A stretch of 64,000 nucleotides of DNA, from assembly GCF_007827815.1 (NCBI RefSeq), contig NZ_VITH01000016.1, positions 1 through 64,000 of the forward strand, written 5' to 3'. Within the stretch, counting starts at the first letter, position 1. Each line of letters opens with the position of its first letter. Made by a program: the position numbers and the translations under genes. The notes under the pieces were generated by a model. That model was not told the DNA's origin, made no database searches, and saw nothing but the letters and a program-made list of their open reading frames with translations. The stretch is from Azospirillum brasilense. Lineage in GTDB: Bacteria; Pseudomonadota; Alphaproteobacteria; Azospirillales; Azospirillaceae. Positions 25,858-33,722 of this stretch are shown piece after piece.

Positions 25858-26841
25858 ATGAAATATTCATTGAAGCCCGGCCGCAATATTTATATTTTCT
25901 GCATGCCGAGGGGGCGGACTGGCGGGCCGGAAGCGCTTCATCAATTGGGGAGCGTTTTACGGGGCCTTGGGCACAATGCTTTTATGGTGTATGTTGCTTG
26001 CGAGATTCCCGAGCTTCAGAAGAAAAAGACCGCTGACGATCTCTGGAATGTTTATGAATTCAAGTCGGTCGATGATCCGGTCGTGCCGGACTATGTAAAA
26101 TATGGCGTTCCTTACACTTTCGAAGTTGTCGACTCCCCGGACAACATTATGGTCCTTCCGGAGGTCTGGTCATACTGGCTGCAGTTCGGTGAAAACCTGC
26201 AGAAATATTTCTGGTGGCTCAGCTACGACAACGCCTTGTCGTTTGTGCACGCGGCCGGAGGGTGGGGCAACTTCCAAAATCACAACTGCCGGCACCTGAC
26301 GCAATCCGAGCACGCCAAAGTTTCTTTGAGAAGTCATGGAATTGGGGAAGTGTACCCGCTTTTTGATTTCATCGGTTCGAACTACTTCGTCCCGTCTCCG
26401 GCCGATAAGCGGGACAACCGCATTCTCTACAACCATAAGGGAGCCGCGCCGGCGGAGAAGCTTGCGGAGTTGGCGCCGGAGTTTCTCTGGCAACCCTTGA
26501 TCGGGCTGACCTCACAGGAAGTCTGGTCCTTCTTCCGAACGTCGAAACTCTACATGGACTTCGGCTATCACCCCGGAAAAGATCGCATGCCACGCGAGGC
26601 GGCGGTCTCCGGCTGCTGCGTGATCACTGGGATGCGTGGCGCCGCCCAGCATTTCGAGGACATTTCCATTCCTGGAAAATACAAAGTTGCCAACCCGGAC
26701 CAGGATGCGGAGCGTGTGATCGCGCTGGTCCGGGACATCATGGAGAACTTCGAGGACCATACCGCCTCCTTCGAATATTATCGGCGCAAGATCATGAGTG
26801 AGCGTGAGGAGTTCTTCCTGCAGGTGCGGAACCTGTTCTGA
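25858..26841 (+). CDS. GT-B-like putative glycosyltransferase of unrecognised family
   Basis: The 327-residue protein starts KYSLKPGRNIYIFCMPRGRT followed by GGPEALHQLGSVLRGLGHNA, a layout like the N-terminal acceptor domain of GT-B enzymes. About residue 225 it shows YMDFGYHPGKDRMPREAAVS followed by GCCVITGMRGAAQ, equivalent to the E-containing donor loop of GT1/GT4 proteins. The central part is rich in Trp and Tyr and matches no family I know. GGAG six bases upstream supports the ATG at 25858 over an ATG six bases earlier. The gene is AT-rich at its 5' end and has its own promoter, so it was probably acquired separately. Confidence 0.7.
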   Translation: MKYSLKPGRNIYIFCMPRGRTGGPEALHQLGSVLRGLGHNAFMVYVACEIPELQKKKTADDLWNVYEFKSVDDPVVPDYVKYGVPYTFEVVDSPDNIMVLPEVWSYWLQFGENLQKYFWWLSYDNALSFVHAAGGWGNFQNHNCRHLTQSEHAKVSLRSHGIGEVYPLFDFIGSNYFVPSPADKRDNRILYNHKGAAPAEKLAELAPEFLWQPLIGLTSQEVWSFFRTSKLYMDFGYHPGKDRMPREAAVSGCCVITGMRGAAQHFEDISIPGKYKVANPDQDAERVIALVRDIMENFEDHTASFEYYRRKIMSEREEFFLQVRNLF

Positions 26842-26857
26842 TCCAGGGATGGCTCTT

Positions 26858-26927
26858 GAGGAAGGCGCACAGAGCGGACAGTGTGATGCCGGACACTGCC
26901 CCTTCCTCTTTGCCTCTTCCTCTTTTT
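26858..26927 (+). terminator. Two-tier hairpin followed by a T-rich tract
   Basis: GAGGAAGG pairs with CCTTCCTC, enclosing an inner CAGTGT/ACACTG hairpin. The DNA then runs CTTTGCCTCTTCCTCTTTTTG. It lies 16 bases after the stop of the GT-like gene and before glf. Confidence 0.45.
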
Positions 26928-27007
26928 GAGGGTGTTGGGTGGTCGAGGCCGGATGTCCAGGCCAGGGTATCCGGGCCGCTGTTGCAAGATGAGGACAGGC
27001 TCCAGCA

Positions 27008-28105
27008 ATGCATGATTATTTGATTGTCGGCTCAGGCCTTTATGGAGCGGTGTGCGCACGACTTCTCACCGATGCCGGCCATTTGGTTCGGGTCGTCGAG
27101 CGGCGCAGCCATATCGGTGGCAACGTCTACACCGAAGAGCAGGAAGGAATTGTGGTCCATAGCTATGGAGCCCACATCTTCCACTGCTCGAACCAGGAAA
27201 TCTGGGATTTCGTCAACCGCTTCGCGTCCTTCCGGCCCTTCGTCAACCGGCCGGTCTCGATCTCGGGTGGAAAACTGTACTCTCTCCCGTTCAACATGTT
27301 CACCTTCAACCAATTGTGGGGGGTGACCAGTCCCGATGAGGCGCGGGCGATCATCGAGAAGGAGCGTCTTGTTCTTGATCGCGAGCCGGGCAACTTGGAG
27401 GAGCAAGCGCTGTCGATGGTCGGAAAGACCATCTACGACCTGCTGATCCGAGGCTATACGAAGAAGCAATGGCAGAAGGACCCTAAGGAACTGCCGCCCT
27501 GGATCATCAGGCGGCTGCCGCTTCGCTTCACCTACGACAACAATTACTTTAATGATACCTACCAGGGCATTCCGGATGGCGGATACACCAAGCTGATCCG
27601 TGGGTTGCTGGACGGCATTCAGGTCGAAACATCCGTTGATTTCCTGACGAACCGCTCCGAGCTGCAGGCCAAGGCCCGCCGTGTGATCTACACGGGTGCC
27701 TTGGATGAGTTCTTCGGCTATGACCTGGGTGTTTTGGAATACCGTGGCCTCCGTTTCGAGCACGACTGGTTCCAATCCGAGAATGTTCTTGGAAACGCGG
27801 TCATCAATTATGGCGATGAAGAGGTTCCCTACACCCGCCGCATCGAGCACCGCCATTTCAGCCCGACGCAGTCGCCGGTTTCGATAGTATCGCGGGAGTA
27901 TCCGGCAAATTGGCGACCCGGGGACATTCCGTTCTATCCGGTGAACAGTCCGGAAAATGAGGGTCTTCATCGCAAATACTGCGAACGTATTGCCGAATAC
28001 GAGAATTATTACATAGGGGGGCGGCTGGCCGATTACCGCTACTACGACATGCATCAGGTCGTCGGGGCCGCCATGAAATTTGTGCGGTCCTTGGCCGTGC
28101 GTTAA
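27008..28105 (+). CDS. glf: UDP-galactopyranose mutase
   Basis: The 365-residue flavoprotein converts UDP-galactopyranose to UDP-galactofuranose. The N-terminal FAD site is DYLIVGSGLYGAVCARLL, with RRSHIGGNVYTEE and YGAHIFHCSNQEIWDFVNRF soon after, both diagnostic for Glf. RFTYDNNYFNDTYQGIPDGG near residue 175 and YPVNSPENEGLHRKY near residue 315 carry the conserved substrate-binding arginine/tyrosine region, and the C-terminal RLADYRYYDMHQV is typical. Length is normal. Galactofuranose would be a component of the exported glycan. The GT61 gene follows after 59 bases, so the two are probably one transcript. Confidence 0.95.
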   Translation: MHDYLIVGSGLYGAVCARLLTDAGHLVRVVERRSHIGGNVYTEEQEGIVVHSYGAHIFHCSNQEIWDFVNRFASFRPFVNRPVSISGGKLYSLPFNMFTFNQLWGVTSPDEARAIIEKERLVLDREPGNLEEQALSMVGKTIYDLLIRGYTKKQWQKDPKELPPWIIRRLPLRFTYDNNYFNDTYQGIPDGGYTKLIRGLLDGIQVETSVDFLTNRSELQAKARRVIYTGALDEFFGYDLGVLEYRGLRFEHDWFQSENVLGNAVINYGDEEVPYTRRIEHRHFSPTQSPVSIVSREYPANWRPGDIPFYPVNSPENEGLHRKYCERIAEYENYYIGGRLADYRYYDMHQVVGAAMKFVRSLAVR

Positions 28106-28164
28106 ACAGAGGCCATCCCATTCCGCATGATGGCCGGAACGGGGTTTGGAAAGGAACCTGGGCA

Positions 28165-29412
28165 ATGAGCGATCTCCCGACCCCGCACGCGGCTGGTAAA
28201 CGCGATTGGCGCGACATGTTTTCCGTTGCGGCCGAGCAGATTTACCGGGATGGCGGCTTCTACGACGGCGAGGTGCCGTTGCCGTCGCTGCAGGAGCTGG
28301 CGCGTGCCCGCGAGGGGGCGGTAACGGTCGTGACGGAGCTGTTCCCCCCGGTTTCCGTCACCCGCCCAATGCCGGACTTCCTGGTCGGACCGGACGAGTC
28401 CTTCATCCGCCATGTCCTTGAGAACTATCGGCATTTCGATGGTTTCTTTTCCCGCATCGCCGGCTCGGCGTTGGTGCGGATTCCGAAGGCGGCGATCTTT
28501 GACAATGTTGTCTTCGTCGTCCACGACGGCGACCTGATCCCGGTCTACGAAATGCTTCGCACGATCGACCGCCCGGTCAAGGGGCGGGAGATGGCGACGC
28601 GGGTCGGGCGGGCGGGGGAGGGCACCCGCATCGCTGCGGACGGAAGCGCGTTCCTGTTCATCGGATCGGTCGGTTCCTCCAATTACGGCCATTGGCTCGT
28701 CGACGATCTGCCCACCGTCAAGGCGATGGATATCATTGCGGAGACCACGCCGGTCACCGCCTTGATGACGCGTGTGGGCGGCCGGATCGATACGGTGCGC
28801 GCGGATGGCGCCGCGCTTGGGCGGGCGCGGTCCGAAACGGTCGGGTCGATGTTCCTGGAGCCGGAAGAGTTGGTCTTCGTGGACGATCTGCACTATGTGA
28901 CGCCCGTGTCCTACCACCCGGTTCTCAAGCATCCGCAGGCGCTGTCCCACCTGCTTGCGATCTGCGACGGGCGTTTCGGGATGTCTCCCGCCGCACAGCG
29001 CGGGCGGAAGCTGTTCGTCAACCGCTCGACGTCGCACCCCCGCCACATCACGAACGGCGACGCCGTCAAATCCATCCTCGCCGACCATGGTTTCGAGGAG
29101 ATCTTTCCGGAAAGCCTGAGCTTCGCCGAGCAGAGGCGGGCTTTCCACGAGGCGTCCAGCGTCGTCGGCATCATGGGGGCGGCGATGACCAACGCCGTCT
29201 TCTGTCCGCCAAACGCAAAGATCCTCTATCTGGCGCCGAACGGCTGGGTTGAGCCGTTCTACTGGGATCTGGCGGCGATGCGCGGGCAGCCGTACAACGC
29301 GCTTTTCGGCGCGACGGTCGGGAGCTGCGATATGATCCACCATGCCTCCTTCGAGGTCGAACTCGATCACTTGCGCGCGTGGCTGGAGCGTGCGGGTCAG
29401 GGTATGGCCTGA
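28165..29412 (+). CDS. GT61-family (DUF563) glycosyltransferase
   Basis: The 415-residue protein has the GT61 blocks GSVGSSNYGHWLVDDLPTVK near residue 170, KLFVNRS near 285, FPESLSFAEQRRAFHEASSV near 315 and GIMGAAMTNAVFCPPNA near 335. It shares the GAAMTN and YGHW motifs with the GT61 enzyme at 4.2-5.3 kb but is otherwise divergent and about 50 residues longer at the N-terminus. It likely transfers one sugar of the cluster's glycan; its place after glf makes galactofuranose one possible donor. AAAGGA at 12 bases precedes the ATG. Confidence 0.85.
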   Translation: MSDLPTPHAAGKRDWRDMFSVAAEQIYRDGGFYDGEVPLPSLQELARAREGAVTVVTELFPPVSVTRPMPDFLVGPDESFIRHVLENYRHFDGFFSRIAGSALVRIPKAAIFDNVVFVVHDGDLIPVYEMLRTIDRPVKGREMATRVGRAGEGTRIAADGSAFLFIGSVGSSNYGHWLVDDLPTVKAMDIIAETTPVTALMTRVGGRIDTVRADGAALGRARSETVGSMFLEPEELVFVDDLHYVTPVSYHPVLKHPQALSHLLAICDGRFGMSPAAQRGRKLFVNRSTSHPRHITNGDAVKSILADHGFEEIFPESLSFAEQRRAFHEASSVVGIMGAAMTNAVFCPPNAKILYLAPNGWVEPFYWDLAAMRGQPYNALFGATVGSCDMIHHASFEVELDHLRAWLERAGQGMA

Positions 29413-29608
29413 TCGGGATCGGCGCGGAGCCCGGCGGGCGTCCAGAACGCAAAGCTGTTGACGCACGGGAGCCAACCGCGCACTGATGCACGGCCTCGGC
29501 AAGGGGTGGCGTTGCCGGCATGGCCGCTGTGCGGTCATGATCTCCCGTTCGGCGGCATGCTGTTCGGAACGCAAGCGGAAATGGCAGTTGCAAAGGCAGG
29601 GGCGGGCG

Positions 29609-30667
29609 TTGAGCAAGGTTGCACTGATCACCGGCGTCACGGGACAGGACGGCGCCTATCTGGCGGAATTGCTGCTGACGAAGGGCTACACCGTCCATGG
29701 CGTCAAGCGACGTTCCTCGTCGTTCAACACGGAGCGGGTGGAGCATCTGTACCGTGACGTGCATGAGGAGGACGTCCGCTTCCGCATGCACTATGGCGAC
29801 TTGACCGACGCGACCAACCTGCTGCGCATCGTCCAGGAGGTCCAGCCGGACGAGATCTACAACCTGGCCGCCCAGAGCCATGTGCAGGTGAGCTTCGAGA
29901 CGCCGGAATACACGGCGAACGCCGACGCGTTCGGCACGCTGCGCCTGCTGGAGGCGATCCGCATCCTGAAGCTGGAGGGCAAGACCCGCTTCTACCAAGC
30001 CTCCACGTCGGAGCTGTTCGGCAAGGCGCGGGAGGTTCCGCAGTCGGAGACGACGCCCTTCTACCCACGCAGCCCCTACGCGGTGGCCAAGCTCTACGCC
30101 TACTGGATCACGGTGAACTACCGCGAGGCGTACGGCATGCACGCTTCCAACGGCATCCTGTTCAACCATGAGGGACCGACCCGCGGCGAGACCTTCGTCA
30201 CGCGCAAGATCACCCGCGCCGTCGCGGCCATCCAGTCGGGTCTGCAGGACCGGCTCTATCTCGGCAACCTGGACGCCAGACGCGACTGGGGCCATGCCCG
30301 CGACTATGTGGAAGGCATGTGGCGCATCGTCCAGCAGGACCGGCCGGACGACTATGTGCTGGCCACCGGCGAGACCCATTCCATCCGCGAGTTCGTGGAA
30401 TTGGCCTTCGGCCATGTCGGGCGCCGGATCGCGTGGCGGGGAACGGGGGTGGACGAGAAGGGCGTCGACGCCGACAGCGGCGAGGTGCTGATCGAGGTCG
30501 ATCCCCGCTATTTCCGCCCGACCGAGGTGGACCTGCTGCTGGGCGACGCGTCCAAGGCGCGGGCCAGGCTGGGGTGGACGCACACCACCAGCTTCAGCGA
30601 CCTCGTCCGCGAGATGATGGACAGCGACCTCGCCTGTTTCCGGCAGGAGACCGGGCGTCACGCCTGA
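29609..30667 (+). CDS. gmd: GDP-mannose 4,6-dehydratase
   Basis: The enzyme (352 residues) turns GDP-mannose into GDP-4-keto-6-deoxymannose. The NADP site KVALITGVTGQDGAYLAELL is at the N-terminus, and RRSSSFNTERVEHLY follows. YNLAAQSHVQVSFE, the catalytic SPYAVAKLYAYWI (Y-x3-K) and GETFVTRKITRAVA are all present. One change is NHEGPTRGE where most family members have NHESPxRGE. No ATG fits the family start; the TTG at 29609, after AGGGGCGGG, is the best choice, while an in-frame ATG at 29537 would add 24 unlikely residues. The product feeds Fcl at 32.5 kb. Confidence 0.9.
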   Translation: MSKVALITGVTGQDGAYLAELLLTKGYTVHGVKRRSSSFNTERVEHLYRDVHEEDVRFRMHYGDLTDATNLLRIVQEVQPDEIYNLAAQSHVQVSFETPEYTANADAFGTLRLLEAIRILKLEGKTRFYQASTSELFGKAREVPQSETTPFYPRSPYAVAKLYAYWITVNYREAYGMHASNGILFNHEGPTRGETFVTRKITRAVAAIQSGLQDRLYLGNLDARRDWGHARDYVEGMWRIVQQDRPDDYVLATGETHSIREFVELAFGHVGRRIAWRGTGVDEKGVDADSGEVLIEVDPRYFRPTEVDLLLGDASKARARLGWTHTTSFSDLVREMMDSDLACFRQETGRHA

Positions 30668-30849
30668 TCCGGGGGCGCACCTTCCCCCCTTGGGAGGGCG
30701 TTGGGTTAAGGCTGTGAAGCCACTGACGAAGGGAGTATACAGGCTGCCGTTCGGTTTGTTTCGTTCCGGAGTTCGCGTGGTGTTGTCCAAAGTCTCCTCG
30801 CCGTGGCGGGCCCGGTGTACGGTCGCGGCTTGCACCCAAGGCGCCCGCA

Positions 30850-31710
30850 ATGACGAGTGAAAGCATGATCTGCCTGCGGCTTCGCAAGCAACGCACGGGT
30901 GTCTACGATTCCGGCGACCGCAGCCAGTCGGAGAGGGCCTGGGAAGACCTGCTGGAGGGTGGCCGGCGTTGGCGGCTGTGGAGCAAGCTCGGCTGGCACG
31001 ACATCCGCAAGCGCTATCGCCGCTCGGTCCTCGGCCCCTTCTGGCTGACGCTCAGCATGGCGGTCATGGTGGCCAGCCTCGGCCTGATCTACGGGACGCT
31101 CTTCCGGCTCGACCTGGAAAACTACCTGCCCTTCCTTGCCATCGGCCTGGCCACCTGGACCTTCATTGCGGCCTTCCTGAACGAAGGCTGCACGAGCTTC
31201 ATCGACCTGGAGCCACTGATCAAGAACGTGCGCATCCCGATGTCGCTGCACATCCTGCGCGTGCTGTGGCGGAACCTGATCATCTACGCCCACAACATCG
31301 TCATCTTCGCAGGGGTGGCGGTGGTCTTCGGGATCTGGCCGGGGCTCGGGGGCATTCTGCTGGCTTTCGCGGGGCTCGGGCTCCTGCTGGTCAACGCCGG
31401 CTGGATCATGCTGCTGTGCGGCATGATCTGCACGCGCTTCCGCGACGTGCCGCCCATCGTCGCCAGCGTGATCCAGCTCCTGTTCTTCGTGACGCCGGTC
31501 ATGTGGAAGCCGGAGCTGCTGGGTGACCGGCGCTATCTGATGGTGCTCAACCCCTTCTACCATTTGATCGAGGCCATTCGGGCGCCGCTGCTCGGCCACC
31601 TTCCGCACTGGGAGAACTGGGCGTTCGGCCTGCTGTTCGCCGTGGCCGGCTGGGCCCTGACCTTCGCCGCCTTCGCTCGTTTCCGCAAACGCATCGCCTA
31701 CTGGCTCTGA
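30850..31710 (+). CDS. wzm: ABC-2 type polysaccharide export permease
   Basis: The 286-residue integral membrane protein has an N-terminal amphipathic stretch with WSKLGWHDIRKRYRRSVLGP, the usual lead-in of Wzm/KpsM-type permeases. About six hydrophobic helices follow, ending in FARFRKRIAYWL. It would carry undecaprenyl-linked glycan across the inner membrane together with the ATPase encoded by the next gene, whose ATG overlaps its TGA by one base. A 182-bp spacer upstream includes TATACA at about 30736 as a possible -10 with no convincing -35. Confidence 0.9.
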   Translation: MTSESMICLRLRKQRTGVYDSGDRSQSERAWEDLLEGGRRWRLWSKLGWHDIRKRYRRSVLGPFWLTLSMAVMVASLGLIYGTLFRLDLENYLPFLAIGLATWTFIAAFLNEGCTSFIDLEPLIKNVRIPMSLHILRVLWRNLIIYAHNIVIFAGVAVVFGIWPGLGGILLAFAGLGLLLVNAGWIMLLCGMICTRFRDVPPIVASVIQLLFFVTPVMWKPELLGDRRYLMVLNPFYHLIEAIRAPLLGHLPHWENWAFGLLFAVAGWALTFAAFARFRKRIAYWL

Positions 31711-32486
31711 TGGCTGCGATCCACCTCAACGACGTCTCGGTCGATTTCGTCCTCTACCAGGGAAGCGCGCGCTCCCTGAAGAAGACCCTGCTGCGCTCCT
31801 CCACCAGCGGCGTCCTGAAGCATGACGCCCATCACCGCATCACCGTGAAGGCGCTGAGCAACTTTTCGCTGACCCTGGAGCACGGCGACCGCGTCGGGCT
31901 GATCGGCGGGAACGGCGCCGGCAAGACGACGCTGCTGCGCGTGCTTGCCGGCGTCTACGAGCCGACGGCTGGGCGGATTCGCGTCGAAGGGCGCGTGACG
32001 CCGCTGTTCGACCTCGGCCTCGGCCTCGACATGGACGCGTCGGGCTACGACAACATCCGGATGCGGGCGGCCTATTTCGGCATCGATGCCGAGGAGGTGG
32101 AGCGGAAGATGGACGATATCGCCGCCTTCACCGAGCTGGGCGACTATCTCAACCTGCCGGTCCGCACCTATTCGGCGGGCATGACGCTCCGCCTCGCCTT
32201 CGCCGCGGCGACCTCGGTCGATCCGGAGATCCTGCTGATGGACGAATGGCTCGCCGTCAGCGACACGAAGTTCCTGGAGAAGGCGCAGCGCCGCGCCGAG
32301 GGATTCGTGAGCCGGTCCAGCATCATGGTCGTCGCCTCCCATGTCGAGGAGGTGCTGAAGCGGCTGTGCAACAAGGTGCTGTGGCTGGAGCGGGGGAGCG
32401 TCCAGCGCTTCGGGCCGGTCGACGAGGTGCTGGCGGAGTATCACGCCCACGTCGCGGCGGCCACCGCCACGGGAGCAGGGGCATGA
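31710..32486 (+). CDS. wzt: Polysaccharide export ABC ATPase
   Basis: The 258-residue ATPase has Walker A as GLIGGNGAGKTTLLRVLAG near residue 62, the signature YSAGMTLRLAFA near 150 and Walker B as EILLMDEWLAVSD near 172. The protein stops soon after the ATPase core. It lacks the C-terminal carbohydrate-binding domain seen in O9a-type Wzt, so it probably exports chains without recognising a terminal modification. It overlaps wzm by one base and the next gene by four (ATGA), indicating translational coupling. Confidence 0.92.
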   Translation: MAAIHLNDVSVDFVLYQGSARSLKKTLLRSSTSGVLKHDAHHRITVKALSNFSLTLEHGDRVGLIGGNGAGKTTLLRVLAGVYEPTAGRIRVEGRVTPLFDLGLGLDMDASGYDNIRMRAAYFGIDAEEVERKMDDIAAFTELGDYLNLPVRTYSAGMTLRLAFAAATSVDPEILLMDEWLAVSDTKFLEKAQRRAEGFVSRSSIMVVASHVEEVLKRLCNKVLWLERGSVQRFGPVDEVLAEYHAHVAAATATGAGA

Positions 32487-33475
32487 CCGTGGACGCGCCG
32501 TTCTCTTTGGAGGGCAAGCGGGTCTGGGTCGCGGGGCACCGCGGCATGGCCGGCTCGGCGATCGTCCGGCGGCTCGAACGGGAACCGTGCGAGATCCTCA
32601 CGGCGGGCCGCGGGAGCGTCGACCTGCGCCGGCAGGCGGAGGTCGAGGACTGGATGGCCGAAGCGCGGCCGGACGTGGTGTTCCTCGCCGCCGCCCTGGT
32701 CGGCGGCATCCACGCCAACAACAGCCGGCCGGCCGAGTTCATCTACGAGAACCTGGCGATCGAAACCAACGTCATCCACGCCGCCTGGACGGTCGGGGTG
32801 CGCAAGCTGGTGTTCCTGGGCTCCTCCTGCATCTACCCGCGGCTGGCGCCGCAGCCGATGCGCGAGGAGGCGCTGCTCACGGGTCCGCTGGAGCCGACCA
32901 ACGAGTGGTACGCGATCGCCAAGATCGCCGGCATCAAGATGTGCCAGGCCTACCGCCGGCAGTACGGCTGCGACTTCATCGCGGCGATGCCGACCAACCT
33001 CTATGGCTACGGCGACAATTTCGACGTCGCGCAGGGGCACGTCGCCGCCGCCCTGATGGTGCGGATTCACCAGGCGAAGGAGGAGGGGGCGGACAGCGTC
33101 GTGCTGTGGGGGGACGGCAGCCCGCTGCGCGAATTCCTGTTCGTCGAGGATCTGGCCGACGGGCTGGTCTTCCTCGCCAAGAACTATTCGGGCGAGCCGC
33201 AAGTCAACCTCGGTTCGGGCCATGAGGTCTCCATCCGCGGGCTGGCCGAACTGCTGGCCGAGGTGATCGGCTATCGGGGCCGCTTCCGCTTCGACCCGTC
33301 CAAGCCGAACGGGGCGCCGCGCAAGATCATGGACAGCGGCCGGCTCGCCGCCATGGGGTGGGCCGCGCCCACGCCGCTGCGCGAGGGGTTCGCAAGGACC
33401 TACCGCTGGTATGTGGATCAACTGCGCTCCGGAACCCTGCGCGGGCTGGCCGTCCCGACCCTGGAAGGCCGCTGA
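32483..33475 (+). CDS. fcl: GDP-L-fucose synthase
   Basis: The 330-residue SDR enzyme epimerises and reduces GDP-4-keto-6-deoxymannose to GDP-L-fucose. The NADP loop VWVAGHRGMAGSAIVRRLE, then GGIHANNSRPAEFIYENL, LGSSCIYPRLAPQPM, catalytic NEWYAIAKIAGIKMCQAYR and MPTNLYGYGDNF are all present. The ATG overlaps the stop of wzt. With manC and gmd in this window the GDP-fucose pathway is complete from mannose-6-phosphate except for a separate phosphomannomutase. A GC-rich hairpin directly follows the stop. Confidence 0.93.
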   Translation: MTVDAPFSLEGKRVWVAGHRGMAGSAIVRRLEREPCEILTAGRGSVDLRRQAEVEDWMAEARPDVVFLAAALVGGIHANNSRPAEFIYENLAIETNVIHAAWTVGVRKLVFLGSSCIYPRLAPQPMREEALLTGPLEPTNEWYAIAKIAGIKMCQAYRRQYGCDFIAAMPTNLYGYGDNFDVAQGHVAAALMVRIHQAKEEGADSVVLWGDGSPLREFLFVEDLADGLVFLAKNYSGEPQVNLGSGHEVSIRGLAELLAEVIGYRGRFRFDPSKPNGAPRKIMDSGRLAAMGWAAPTPLREGFARTYRWYVDQLRSGTLRGLAVPTLEGR

Positions 33476-33495
33476 GGGCGGCCACGCCCGCCCTC
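33474..33495 (+). terminator. GC-rich hairpin overlapping the fcl stop
   Basis: GAGGGCGG and CCGCCCTC form an 8-bp stem with a 6-base loop. It has no T-run. A second stem, TTTGGG/CCCAAA, lies at about 33558-33573 before the secretion genes. Together they could separate the export and secretion operons. Confidence 0.4.
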
Positions 33496-33722
33496 GGTCC
33501 GCTGCGGTGCAACGTCGCAGCCATCGCGCGATGAAACCGGGATGGCCTGTGCTCTTTTGGGCACCCCCAAATACATCACAACCGACACGAACGCTCCAGT
33601 GGCCAATTAAAGCTCGCCCAAATTGAGGCTTACCAGTGTGGCGCTTGTGTCCGATGAAGGTAGTAAAGTACAGTCGCGCCATTGGGAAGCCACCGGAAGA
33701 GCGACTGGAACACAGGGGCCCG

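Noticed and set aside
33636..33722. Earlier starts for the type I secretion ABC gene
   Set aside because: The added residues have no counterpart in HlyB-type proteins, and the ATG at 33723 has a better purine-rich site.
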